From: Pempheris klunzingeri
Taxonomy: Eukaryota; Chordata; Actinopteri; Acropomatiformes; Pempheridae
DNA length: 64,000 bases
Reading direction: 5' to 3'
Assembly (NCBI RefSeq): GCF_042242105.1
Contig: NC_092031.1
Span: 20,285,162 to 20,349,161, forward strand
The position numbers and the translations under genes are program-made. Below the pieces are notes generated by a model that saw nothing but the letters and a program-made list of their open reading frames with translations, was not told the origin of the DNA and searched no databases. Positions within the stretch are counted from its first letter, which is position 1. Each line of letters begins with the position of its first letter. Below are positions 11,323-24,300 of this stretch, one piece after another.

Positions 11323-14291
11323 GGAAGAGTGTGACAGGAAAGACATGGAAGAGAAGCTGGAAGGTGTACTATTACTCACAGTGTTTCTTTATTAATAATT
11401 TACTTGGAATGCTGCTTTGTCATTTTTGGCCCATATGCCAAACATGCCCATGGTATTTACTTGGAAGCTGACCCTAACCCAGCCAACCCGTGCATTACTA
11501 AACTGGGTATTGGTGATAATGATTGACCCTTTTCGGGCAGGATCATAAATTAAGCCCCGCTTTTGACACTTTGCTTCAGAAGTTGAATTTGAAAACAAAC
11601 ATTCTATCGAGATGCGACTTTCAAGTTTAATGGCCAATGTACACAGTATCCGGCTGTGTCACCTTCCATCTCCGTCATAGCTGCCAGAGACGACCGCGGC
11701 CATTCCAGCCTCTGTGTGTGTACAAGACTCTTTTCCTCCCTTTGCTATCGTTATCCACGGGGTCCAATTTCAGCAGCTCTGAAGCATGAAGTTCATTTGT
11801 GAATGGACATAAATTCTGACTGAAGAAGTATGAAATTTGATTGCAGCTCATAAACATTCTGTTGACCAGCAGTCATTACCAAACTGCTGAGCTGCAGATG
11901 AAATCATTATTTTATGATCATGACATAGTCACACAAAATAAGAACACAGGCTGATAATAGCAGCTGTGCTGCCATATCAGCCACACTGGCCCCTAAAACG
12001 AGTGATGACAGAGAAAGTTAGCAGCGACAAATGTGCATGTGTTGCCATCTAAGTGAGCTGCATTTATGTGTATCTGTGCTTGTAAAACATAAAACAACTC
12101 TAAACTATATTATTAATGTGGCTGCTAAGAACAGACGCCACTGCTTCTGAAATGGTTTTTGTGTACACTGAAGCCATGATGGAACCAGAACACGGTGCAG
12201 CTGAAATACCCACAGGCTAGTTAACCAGCAAGTGGAAAAATTGGAGACTCCTGTGTTCACTGGGGTTTGGGAGGAACTACTGTACTGTGTGCATCACAAG
12301 CAGCTTAAGAGGTCTGTTAAGTAAACCTAAAATTGTGGCAGTAATGAGAAATGACTGGTATTGATTATCAACATCCGCAAACCTCTCTTAATACTAATAT
12401 TCATTAGTATTCACACAGGCAGAAAAATACCACTGATTGCACCTTTAAATACTTGGATTTATCATTTTGAAAATGGTCTATATTTGTTATTATATATTAT
12501 TATGTTTTTAATGGCATTGCTAGACACAGTAAAAATGTTAATAGGAGTGGTTACACATGTGAAAACACTTGGATCAGTGTGAGCATGTGCGTGTTTTTAT
12601 GTGTGCAACAGTGCATGAGTAGTTACATACAGATGTGGTGTGTCTGTGCTATATGTATTTATTATTATGAATCCACCCTTGCAGAATTTTACATTTATTA
12701 AAATCTTGACAAAGATTAATTTATGCAGCCTATGAAGATTTTTATGGAGACACTTTATGTATGCTGCCAAATAGAGTCAGAGAGACTCTTGTCTGACAAA
12801 TATTGCACTAGTATGAACTATAGTAAACCTCACTTAGTGAGATAATAATTCCAAAAAAGTGCAATGTGCTACAAGCACAAACTTTGTATAGTGCCAAAAT
12901 GATGTGCCAGCTTTCACTGTGATGAGAAACTACACACAACTCAGTCTCAAAGAGTTTTGAGAGATCATATAGTTTGTAGCATCATGCAAACTTGAACTCA
13001 GGTTTTAGAAGATCATCAGCAACCCTGTCAAGTCATTCCAGACACGTCCATATGTTTTCTCCAGAAAGGTGTTTCATAATACATTACCAGTTAAGCCAGG
13101 CTTACTTTTTTTGTTTCATAAAGCAGGTTTAAGTAAGTTACCATGGAAACCTAGCTTTCCAGACTAGCCTAGTTGTGGTACAGCTAGTGTTCAGGCTGAA
13201 GCAGAATCTGTGGATGTCAAAATAGAGCCAGGAGGTGATCCAGCTTAGCACAAAGTCCCAGAATGTGACTTACCATCAAACCAAAATTGTCATTTCTACA
13301 TGTTTGTGTATGAATTAAACAAATGAGACATCGTGTTCATTTGTGAGCTGTAGACGTGATGATAGGGATGTTTTTGGACTTTGGACAGAACTAATTTAGC
13401 TGTTTTGGCTGATCACCACCACCACCACCACCTCCTGCTCCATTCTAAAGACAAAGACACGAGAGTTAAGTTTTGTACTCAAAATGACCCATCATGCGTT
13501 CAGAAACGAGACACGTATATAACAGCACAGAGATGAACGTTCCAAGAAGAGCTAGTAAGCTCCGCTCGTCTGGGCTTCCTTTATGAAACACCTCTCTGGT
13601 ATTTAGCGACACATTTGGAACAAGTGAGTCTTCTGAATTTCACCCATCCTTACATTTTATTCTACTTTTAAATCATAATTAGGCCTCCATACTGGAATTA
13701 GCGTTACTTTAAAGAGGGATGAATTATATCACTTTGTTATATATTGTTGGTTAAACACACACGTTCACTTATATGTCAGCATATCCCAGTTTGATGTAGG
13801 AGTACAGTTTGTGGTACCATGTGATCATCAAAGGACACTAACCCAGCCTGGCATTGATGATAGTGTGCATGTGATGTTTTGTTGTGTCCCAGTGTTGCGA
13901 CAGCTTTAAGTGTCTCCCCAGACCAGGGAGAGGGATCACCTGTTGGTGTTGAAATGACACCAAAGAATGATATCCATATAGAGTTCATTTTAATGTGACC
14001 TTTTTAATTTCTCACTTATATTGTGGATGTTCTCAACAGTGTAAAGAAACATAGTGACACCTTGTAAGACAAAGGGAGAACCAATATGAGCACTGTGTGT
14101 TGTCTGCACTAAAAATAAAAAAATGACTGTGATACACTGAATGAGTCGATGATCTCTTTCTGTACAGGTCCATAGCTACCATCAAAGATGATCATGTTCC
14201 CTGTATTTGATTTGGAGTTGACCACTTTTGGTTAAATTCCACAATACATGGTGGGTATTTTATAGGCTGGTACAGTATTTTTACACTCAGA

Positions 14292-14450
14292 ACATTTGTC
14301 TTTATCGATCAATCTTAATTTATATAGTGCCAATTCATAACAGCGTTATCTCAAGACTCTTTCCATAAAGAGCAGGTCCAGACCAAACTCTTTAATTAAG
14401 AGAGACCCAACGATTCAGGAATTCAACATGAAGGATTCAAGAATTCCCAC
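14292..14450 (-). mobile_element. L2-type LINE 3' tail fragment
   Basis: Reverse-complement homology to 49285-49436: both share the blocks GCCAATTCATAACAGCGTTA and AAAGAGCAGGTCCAGACC and an AT-rich end with GATT-type repeats. Only the 3' untranslated tail is present. It runs on the minus strand. Confidence 0.7.
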
Positions 14451-15544
14451 ATGAGCAGCATCAGATATTATTATTATTATATTATTCTTTACTGTGTATA
14501 TACATTTTAATGCTAAAGACCAAAATGGAAAAAACAGAAAAAAACATTTGGAAACATTTGGAGGAATTTAGCATTTTGGAAATCAAAATAAACGTACTGT
14601 AAAATCGAACAGATAACTGAATAAATAAACTATATATACAGAGGCATCTAAGCATCTAGAAATACCTTGGAATCCAGCAGGCAAATGGGAACCATACGGA
14701 GGGCACAAGGAAGTCAGCCATAGCCAGATATCTCCACAGAGTGCGGCGGGTCCTGAAAAGTTGAATGAATGGCAAGAACAAGGTCACAGCCACCGTACCA
14801 CACCTAAGTCCTGCCCGTCATCAGATGCCCCGCCGTTTCTGAACGGTTGTGTGGCTGCAAGTACCATTGACAGGGTTAGTTACCACAATCATTTTATAAA
14901 AACATCATGTAGGCTGTAATGTTCAGGTTGCGGTGAGCCCAGGAACCTGCTTGGCAGCTTCTCGCTCACCTTCACAAAACCTCTGTGTGTGTGTAAGTTA
15001 GCAGAATATAATGTAGAGTTTTAGTCTTATTCACTCCCCAGAATCAGAGAATGACTGTTTTCAGTGGAAGATTCATCTAAAACAATTTTTGTTAAGTCAC
15101 CTGTTTTACCAAACTCACTCCGATTTGGCGCAGCGGCTTGTGTGATCCCATCACAAGATGGTCTTTAGTTTGAATTGTTTTGTATTAAGGGGGGCTTCAT
15201 TTCAGCCTTTCTGCCCCTGTTATGCTGTGTTTTATGTTATAGGAAGAGGCTGAAGGCAGTTGGCAAAAGAAGGAGGAGAAATGAAACGCCATCACAATAA
15301 AGTTGATGTGTTGCTGCTTGCAAGAAAGTCCTTTAGTTGAGACTGTGATGGACAATGAATAATGACCTTCATCCCCGAGGAGTTCTGGTTTACTTTGTCT
15401 ACACTGAAATCAATTCTGAGCTATGGCCTGTCAGTTGGACGCACCAGTGGACACCCACCGTGGCTCCCACCACTAAAGTGAAGTCAGACACATTCAGAGG
15501 ATGCTTTGGTGATGGCAACCACTGGCACACACTATGTTGTGGCC

Positions 15545-15785
15545 AGCTTTATCCATCCATTGTCTATAGGCAGGGTACACCCAGTCAATCTAAGGGCCAA
15601 CACACAGAGACAGACAACCACTCACACTCACTTTAGAGTTACCATTTAACCTGCATGTCTTTGGACTGTGGGAGGAACCTGGAGTACCTGGAAAGAACCC
15701 ACACAAGGACAGGGAGAACATGTAAACTCCACACAACCTTTGTGCTGTGAGACAATGCTAACCACTGCACCAGAGTGCAGCCCTG
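15545..15785 (-). repeat. abundant teleost interspersed repeat, minus copy
   Basis: Reading the minus strand gives the same blocks as 10071-10245 and 30036-30249: GGTTCCTCCCACAGTCCAAA, then GACATGCAGGTTAAATGGTA, ending in the ATGGATGGAT-type tail at 15550-15560. Confidence 0.65.
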
Positions 15786-16552
15786 CTCAAGTTCAGTGTT
15801 AGTTTAATTAGTTAATTGCCGTAGTTGCAGCAACAGATCTTTTCTCTATTTCCTTTTTGATAACAATAACATATAGATGTCACGAACCAAAATGATCAAA
15901 TACAAGTACAGTCTTCATGTGACCCCATGAGCTTGTTGTATTCACATTGACTTAGTCACTGTCATTTGAAACTCTGTGTCTAAACAAGAGGAGACTCAAC
16001 CTTTCATATTTCTAATCCCCAGCCTGTGTAATTCCACCAGTGACTGATCAAGAAATGATTTGAGATGAAATGTGTCCTAGCATCTCTGACGACAATAATC
16101 TTTCACGGAGAGGGCTCCTCCATTCGTCCCATCCCCCCACATAGCGCTCTTCTCCACAGCCACGGGCCACTGGCCTGAACCACTTCAGCAGCAGAGAAGT
16201 CAGAAAAATTATGCAGACATCCCTGATGTGAACATGACCTATTTTGAAGCCCTACAGAAGCCTGCAGACCTGGCTGTCTTCCTGCCGCGCTGGCCTATTG
16301 CCTGCATCTGCCTACATGACATGCTACAGTATATACACACAGATAAAGACTGAAGCTCTTTTAATTCACTTTTACAGCGCAGTATTCATACCTAATTAGC
16401 GCATATTTGCTGCACTAATATCCAGTCTTTTTGCTGCGTTGCCTTCCCCCTGGGCGCTTTTCTTCAGCTTCTCTACACATAAAGTCCTTTCCCTGTTTAT
16501 ATACATTATATTTGCGCTTATTATTTACATTTACATTTTTAAGTGGGCATAT

Positions 16553-16620
16553 TGAATCATCCATCCATCCATCCGTTGTCGGGGAAGCTGGAGTCAATCC
16601 CAGCTGACTTCGGGGGGAGA
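16553..16620 (-). repeat. tail fragment of the abundant teleost repeat with (CATC)n
   Basis: CATCCATCCATCCATCCGTT followed by GCTGGAGTCAATCCCAGCTG is the reverse complement of the usual end of this family (…CCAGCTGGGAT…GGATGGATGG). Only the end is present. Confidence 0.55.
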
Positions 16621-17723
16621 ATATTGAATCATTTTATATCTATTTTGATTCACTTTAAATCTGTTCATTTCATTTCATTCGTGAGGGCAGGCTATTTCAA
16701 TCCACTTCACTCAACAGTTTCATTCAGGAAGAACTTTATGTAATATACATATTTCATACAATATTTGAATGTATACAAGGCCAGTGTGTGATGCAGTTTA
16801 ACGTTCATGCTAAATCCCTGGGGAGAGCATTCACACCCCCCTCCAGGTTCCATAGGCAGCGCCACTAAACTATACAGTTTGCACATTTTTCCATTCTCCA
16901 TTCATAACTGTAACTAAAAATGGGCTTTAAACTGCTGAGATTAAAACATTTTAGTGCTGATGCTGATGATGATTAGTTGATTGATCAGTTATTCCGCTGC
17001 CAGATAATTTAGCTGTGATTTATTGATTTTTCAAGCCTTTTATTCAAATGCAATTTTTGTCACTTACTGTAAATGTGATATTTTGTTTCTATTCATATAT
17101 AGTGTGTACACTGTATATTGTGTTAAGGTCACATCTATATTATGTAACTGTTCTTGTGACTGATCTCATTTCATGCCTCTTGAATTGTCTCTATTTTGTT
17201 TCTTATATTACTAACTTTACCTACTTTATTATAAATTCTAATCAGATAGATTTCATACCAGATTAAATAAAATCAACACAAATTGAACATTAGTACCTTC
17301 ATAATAGAAAGATCCATTGCAGGACCATTGCATTAGACTGCATTACTTTCAGCTGGGTGGACCTGATCAGCCAACTGCACTGTATAGCATGCGCTAACCA
17401 ATATTACAGTAATGCAAAAGATAATTAAGCCCATAATAATACAATTTGTGACGACACAAAGCAGTCCATAAATGTTTTATTTCAGAAGATATTACTCATT
17501 TGAGGTTTCCAGTTCAACTCACTGTCTCATTAGGAAGTCACTAGGTGAAAGATTACTGACCTGAATAAAATTCAGTTAACATTTTGTCTTGTGCTGCCCT
17601 CATGTGGACCTTCTCAGCATCAGACACTTGTGCTATATAAAGCATATGAATAGGTGTCATCATTTGTGACCATTTATAAGTCAACAAAAACACCCACCAC
17701 ACTGTTTCCATAAGGTATATACA

Positions 17724-17729
17724 TTTATT
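17724..17729 (-). terminator. likely znf518a poly(A) signal
   Basis: Minus-strand AATAAA, with a GU-rich stretch (GTGTGGTGGGTGTTTTTG) about 20 bases downstream near 17686-17703. This is the layout of a strong cleavage and polyadenylation site. Assigning it to znf518a is inference: the DNA between here and the stop at 21399 is AT-rich, carries no recognised repeat, and reads like one long 3' UTR. Confidence 0.5.
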
Positions 17730-19362
17730 AGAAGAGAGAGAACCACTAAGATTAACAAAAGAATACAGTACACAGTGTCAACCTGCCAAAGGCACTTAGC
17801 ATGAGGAAAGAGTCAGATCAGCCTGCTGGACAGTACATGAGCTCAGCATTTCAGGGTTGAAACCTACATTCTAATGTAGTCTGTGGTAAAGCATCATCAT
17901 CCCAACAGCTGATGGGGAGCAGCAAGGGGGGGTGGATTTGAATGATTGTTCACTTTTAATTACAGGCTCATACGACTGACTAAATAAGCCAATCTAGTAG
18001 TGTGTCCCCATATCACGAGTGGTTTGTACTTGATGCAGTGCAGAACTCATTTGTACAGTTAGAAATCCAATCTGCAACACTTCTAAATTTTAGAAAACGT
18101 CGCGATGACACCAAATTCTCTTTGGCCTGACAGCGGTGAAGTAGCAGTGGAAAGAAAGGGAACAATGACGGGGCTGTTTTCACACTGTGCATTTCCATCA
18201 TGTACATGAAATCAGGTAAGAGGAGTCTGAAAACAAAAGTGAATGAGACCTGTTGTTCATTTGGTGTTTTCATCCATTTAGCTGCATTAAATGTGACCTA
18301 AATGCTCAATTGTGTCAAACTTATTATTCGATTGATCGATTCCCAAACCTCAATGTTGTTAATTGTTGGTACGAACCATGAGAACAAGTAATATTCCTTG
18401 ACATTAAGGTTGCAATGATAACAGTAAAACTATTAGGGACATTTAGTTGTTCTTTATCCTGTTATTCTGCATATGAAAGCAACATTTCAAATTGTAGCCC
18501 TTGATTTGAAAAAAAAAGTTCCAAAAACCAGCTTAGAGAGGAACATGAACCACATAAATATTCCAGGAGTTTAAATCCTTGAAACAAAAAGTTATAACAC
18601 TGTATTGAAGTTGTGAAGTTACATATTTTGCAGACAGGCTTATTTTTCTGTCTTAAATCAGAGACTGTACAACAATTAAAGAGGTCAATGTTCGCAAATT
18701 TACCTTGAATTGCAAAGTAGATTTGAAATAGCTTTTTGCTGGGTTAGGATGTTATTACATCTAAAAAGGGAACAAAACAAGATGGTAACGAATGTGGAAT
18801 GTAGCTACCAAGCATGCTACATTTACAGGAGTTTTACCTCAGGAAATTAACCTTCAGGGCATAAAATGAGTTGAATGAACATTTAGTGAATGCTGGTGAA
18901 AAGCGCACCCCAGAGGTCAGAATTTCAGTAATTGGAGGCTGGCTGTTTAGAACTATTATGAAAGAAAAGAAAAAAAAAACATTAGCATGGCTTGCATTGT
19001 TCAGTTACCTTTGCATATTGAACAGAATACAAACATTCATTCTTCTGTTCAATCGTTGAGTAATACAATCATTAAAACCAAAAGAAAAAAAGAAAATACA
19101 AAGTCTGTGTCCATGCTGTAAAAAAAAAAAAAAGTATGATGTAACAAACATTAAAACAAAGGTATGTACAGTATACTGGACTTGATGACAGTGATCACAT
19201 TTACAGCATGTTAATGCAATACAAGATGAAAGTTAATGCAGGATCCAAACACAGGGGTTACGCTCAGAGTCCTTCTATACTTGTCACAATGTCTATACAG
19301 TAGGAAAAACAAATGTGACAGTAACTATTCAATCACAAAGTAGGTGATATTACAAGGAACTT

Positions 19363-19368
19363 TTTATT
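19363..19368 (-). terminator. alternative poly(A) signal within the znf518a 3' region
   Basis: Minus-strand AATAAA about 2.0 kb after the znf518a stop codon, followed by moderately U/GU-rich sequence. It would give a shorter 3' UTR than the 17.72-kb signal. Confidence 0.35.
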
Positions 19369-21398
19369 GAACCAAGAACAGTTTAAAAGATATGCAAATT
19401 TCCTTTCTGTATTTTGTGCTATAGCAAATGTTATGTAAAAAATACACTGTTTCACATTTTACACATACAATCATCAATTCTTGTACAGTTAAAAAATTTT
19501 CTGCCGTTGCATTTTGTACTTCAAGTAAAAGATTTGGGATCCAGCCAACCTGTCCCATCATAGACTACCTTAATCCTTGCCATAATCAGCACTGTCAGCA
19601 ATAACACAGGTTCAACTTTAATTGCTGTTAGACTTGTGTCAATCAAAAAAAATTAAACATCCTACATAGATGTTTCATATTAAAAGATTTCCCTTTCCTG
19701 ACAGCCTTTTAATGTGAAATATCTACATTAAGTGTTGAGTTTCACCACTGTTACCTAAACAACAATCAAAAAAGGGGGAAAAAAAAGGCAAAGTAAAAGG
19801 AACTGGGAATGTGTTCTAGTATCTGAGCCTTGGACATTATTTGAACACCTACTTTTATTTGCGCATTTACAATAAAGTTTAAATCAAATTGAACTGATTA
19901 GTTGATCATTTGTCAAATCGACATAAAAATCGTCTACATTATCATTATCTCCTACCATTTTAATAAGTGATTCATTGTTTAAGTAATTTTTCAGAGTCAA
20001 ACTGATTTTAAATTGTGATGATTTCATGTTTTCTTTGAATTATGTGATAATTAACTGAATACCTTTGGGTGTTGGACTGACAAACAACACAAAGACATTC
20101 AATGATGTCTTTAAAAAAAACAGTGAATTTGAGAAGTTAACCGGCAGATTAATGGATAATATTATTAATTTGTAGTTGCAGCAATAGTTTAGCAATTGTT
20201 GATATCACTTAGTATTGACAAATTAGGTATAATAACTCAACCTTTACAATTTTAATTATATACAATCAAACAAATGCAGTGATTCTCTCAAGTCTGGCAT
20301 CTAAACATCTTTCAAATAAAAGCAAAATCTTACAGTTGAGCCCTATGATAACACTTGACCGTAATATTTCCATGTTTCTGATGTAGCTCTTAATGTTAAC
20401 ATCCTGCACCAACATCTTCTTCAAAGAACAAATATTGAACCCGCCAAAAAATGTGTGATCTGAAAAACAAACCATGAGACCTTTAAGATTCATTAGTAAA
20501 TTCAGTAATCAAATATGGATTCATGATTAACAACATGAGCACAAGCAGCCAGCCTGAGACGCTAAGAACAGCATCAGAACTGCATATGGTGTCAAATGGG
20601 CTGAATGGCCTGCTTTTCCAAAGTACTAACAGACCATGAAACATCCCTGTTGAACAGATACGAGATTTCTCTTACAACACTCGACAGGTTCAAGAGATTA
20701 CCATGAAAAATCTCTGCTCTGTTATGAAAAAAAGCATGCTAGAGGTTGACGAATTGCTGACAAGGACACTGTAAACTAAATCTGACAATGGAATATTGTA
20801 AAAAAAAAAAAAAAAAAAAACTTATATATATATATATCCTCTTCAGTTAAAATATACAAAAAGGAATCATTTGGACCGGAACGTTTTCCATCACAAGCTC
20901 AAAAAACAATTTGTTCCCATTCTTAAGCTTTAAGCTATACAAATATAGTTTCCTTTCCTCATGCGGGATGATAAAAGATAAAAAAAAATCCCTTAAACTA
21001 GGCCTATGTTTTTTTTTTTTTAATTTCTGAGCAAAACTGCCAAACCAGATTAATATGAAATCACCTGAGTAATTTAATCCAACTCTGCATAAAATCTTTG
21101 TTAACATTGTCCCCTCTCTTTTAACTAGTCCTCTTACAACAACTCCTAATTACAGTGTACCATTTTCACAGTTCAACTTGACCTGTGCGTGCACGATATA
21201 AATCATGCTTACAGTACATCATTTGCCAGAATATGCACCTATGAAAAGATAAACTATGATTTACTAAAGAATATATATTTACAGGAACAGAAATGGAACA
21301 AATGTAGGTGGAAGGTCATTAAAAAATATACAACTTCAGCCATTTGTTCTACCTCAAAAGGACAAAATATCAACCTAATGTAAGGTGATGGAAAACTT

Positions 21399-24300
21399 TC
21401 AGAACAGTTTATTCCAGTCTCTAGTTGCTTCCATGAGGTGCCGCTGGCCATGACCAATCCAGTCTTCTTGGCTGTTGAAGAGCCGACCACAAAACCAACA
21501 GTCAAACACCACGGGCTCTTGTCTACAACCTGATCGAGTGTCAACTACCTCATATTTTTTTTTGCTTTTTTTCCTCAACTTCAGTTTCAGGAGGAATCGC
21601 TCACGGACGGAACTCTGAACTGGTCTCGGATCATTGCTGTGAGACGGAACACCTTTGGTCGAAGAATTCTTCCCTGGAGCACCAAGCTCAGTGAGTGCTT
21701 GGACTGTTTTCTGAGACAGAGAGACCTTAGTAACAGCACCTTTGTACCTGTTAACTACCTTCATGATATTGACCACTTCAGGAATGTCAGCATCTGGATG
21801 ATTGAGCACCACTACAGGTTGGTATCGACGAGGGCACTTGACCTGCTGTAGACAACTGAATGGGGCAAGTCTCAGCGTCCTTTCAACTTCTTTGGCTGCA
21901 GGCTTCCATAACACAGTAGTCTCTTTCTCAGTGAGTACTTTATTTGAGAGTCTTCTAGATTTATACATCGTTGCTGGAAGCTCATCAAATAATGGTTTCC
22001 TGCGCCTTTTCCTTTGGCTTGGAGGCCGAATTGGCCTTGGGGCTAGGATAGGTTTTTCTGCTTCACACTGTGGTACCGTTACATTCATCTGAGAGGGTGA
22101 AAAGCAAGATTCCTTGACATCTTTTTGTGCAGTATTTTGTATGGTGATCAATTTCTTTACTCCATTGGAGGCATTTGCATTTGTTTTGTTAGATGACACC
22201 AGAAAACACTGGGTCTGAGGTCTGGTAGCCAAAAACAAAGGTTGACTGCTTGAGGTCGGAGTGCCACTTGTAAGAAGGCTACCAGTAGGTGTGACAATTT
22301 TAAATATGACTTTGTTTCCAGTACTTTCAATGGTTTGGCTACACTGAGTCCCTGTCTTTGCCTCTTGGCTGTTTAATAATAGGCCTGATTTGGGTGGAGA
22401 AATGTACCGGAGCAGGAATGCCTGGCGACCAGTCTGCAGAGTACTTGGTTTGTCTGCAGAGCCCACGGGCATGGCTAAAACTGGCCGCGAGCTCAGCGGG
22501 AGTTGTGTACTAGCCAATCTGAGGCCAGGAGTGCTTTGGGTCTGAACAAATGGAACAGACCTCTGTACTAAGTAACATGTTTGCTGTGTCTTTGCTGTTT
22601 TGTCTGCAGGTGTATTATGAGGTGTGCTTGAAAGAAGTACAGGACCCTTAAAACCTGGACTGTTGATCAAGTAGTGATTTGAGGTGGTGCTAACACTTGG
22701 TTGAACAGCAGAGAGAAGTGTTGTCCCTTTTTCAACAGTTCCTGCCTTTGGTGCTGATACACCTATCCTCCTGCTGCTCTGTGCGAGGGTTACGCCAGTA
22801 GTGTTACTTGATCTTTCTGATCCTGGCTTCATGTAAGATACATTTATCTGAGGATTTGCAGAATTGGTTATCAGTTTGAAGCCTGGAGTTGCCTTGACCT
22901 GCACTGGCATGGCAAAATGATTCTCTGTAGTTCTCAGGAGTACTGGCTTCTTACCCTCGGGGAGTTGAAGAATTCGTAAAGTTGTTTTTGTTTGTTTTAA
23001 AGAATCATTGCTTGCACTTGAAGATCCAACTCTTTCCTTGTTAAGTTGTTGGTGGATGATTGCATCTGAATGTTCCTCCACAAACGTGCCCATAGTTGAA
23101 CTACTCTTTGTTTCCGACTGTTTTTTTGATATAGGAATGCAGTCCTCCTCAATTTTGATAATATTAAAGTCTTGGAGCACTGACTCAGGATTTTCATCCT
23201 CAGTGGGAGGATCGTCAAATATGCACTCGTCAACCTCAATGTCATCATCTGACACCTTCTCTTTTCCAATGCCACTTTCTGTGAATGGTTCTGGAGACTC
23301 TGCCAATGTCAAGCTAAACTGTGATGATTCGCAAATACTTTCTCTGTCTACTGAGTGTTTGGACATACTGTCAAAGTTTTGGGTAGTGTTAGGTGAGGTG
23401 CTGAATGCTTCCTTGGAATAATTGTGGAAAGAAAATACTTCTTGGTTTGGTGAATTTTGTGTGCAGTTTTCTGAGCCAATAGCACTTTCTCTGCAGCTAC
23501 CTGGAGTAGGTGGGGATAAGTCTGATGGAGGTACTGGATTTGTCAAAAGGTTTTTAAGATTTTGTTGGCTATTTTTATCTTTAATCACAGGTCGGACCCT
23601 ATCAGGATTATTCTTTTCTGGAGTACTCTGAAAGAATTGGTCATCAACTTCTATAGTGTTAAAGGAAGAGTTCCATTTGTCTTCAACATTGACCTCGTCT
23701 GCTACTGTATCAGTCAGTGATAACTTATCTGCAGCCCCACAGTTTTCAACAGTTTTCTTGGAGACTTGTTTTGAAAGCAATCTTGCTTGAGTGACTTTTG
23801 AAGGTGACGATACACCAGTGAGCTTACCAGCACACACTGTTGAAGTATTACTGATTTTAGGATCAATATGGCTGTCTGCACCAGAATTAAATGTTACAGA
23901 GTTATTATCTAACTTACTTCCCTCTGAGCAGGTTGTTTGACTTAGGCTACTTTGATCACCAACATGATCAAAGTCATCTGTCATGGGATATAACGTATCT
24001 GCACAAGTTGATGACCTACTTAGTGAAGGATTACTTTGTTCCTCATCATTATCATCTGTCTGCGGGGTGGAATCAAAGTTGCAAATTGAGGTTTCTTCAT
24101 CCTCAATCTTTACTTTTACTGCCATAATATCATCATCTTGATCCACCTGTATGCATGATCCACTTCTTGGTGAAACAGCAAAGCAATGTGACGTTGAAGT
24201 CTTGTTGTCAGAGCATCCCCCATTCTCAATAGTAGCTTTACTTCTATCCAACACAGAATATGGTGCTGAGAATCCCACATCTTCCACTGAAGAATGATTC

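Larger units (their letters stand above)
9781..17270. other. adgra1 3' flank, possibly a long 3' UTR
   Basis: No further coding region was recognised. It holds interspersed repeats (10071-10245, 13280-13400, 14292-14450, 15545-15785, 16553-16620), a GT/GA microsatellite (11279-11322) and otherwise AT-rich unique DNA. AATAAA occurs near 10786, 14113 and 17269. The last closes an AT-rich stretch that looks like a transcript end, so the 3' UTR could reach it, but the true poly(A) site cannot be decided. Confidence 0.4.
17700..21398 (-). other. znf518a: probable znf518a 3' UTR
   Basis: AT-rich DNA lying directly after the znf518a stop codon, with several A or T runs (20800-20820, 21010-21021) and no recognised transposon. 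ORFs here are short and unrelated to known proteins. It ends at the AATAAA/GU-rich pair near 17.7 kb. Confidence 0.45.
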
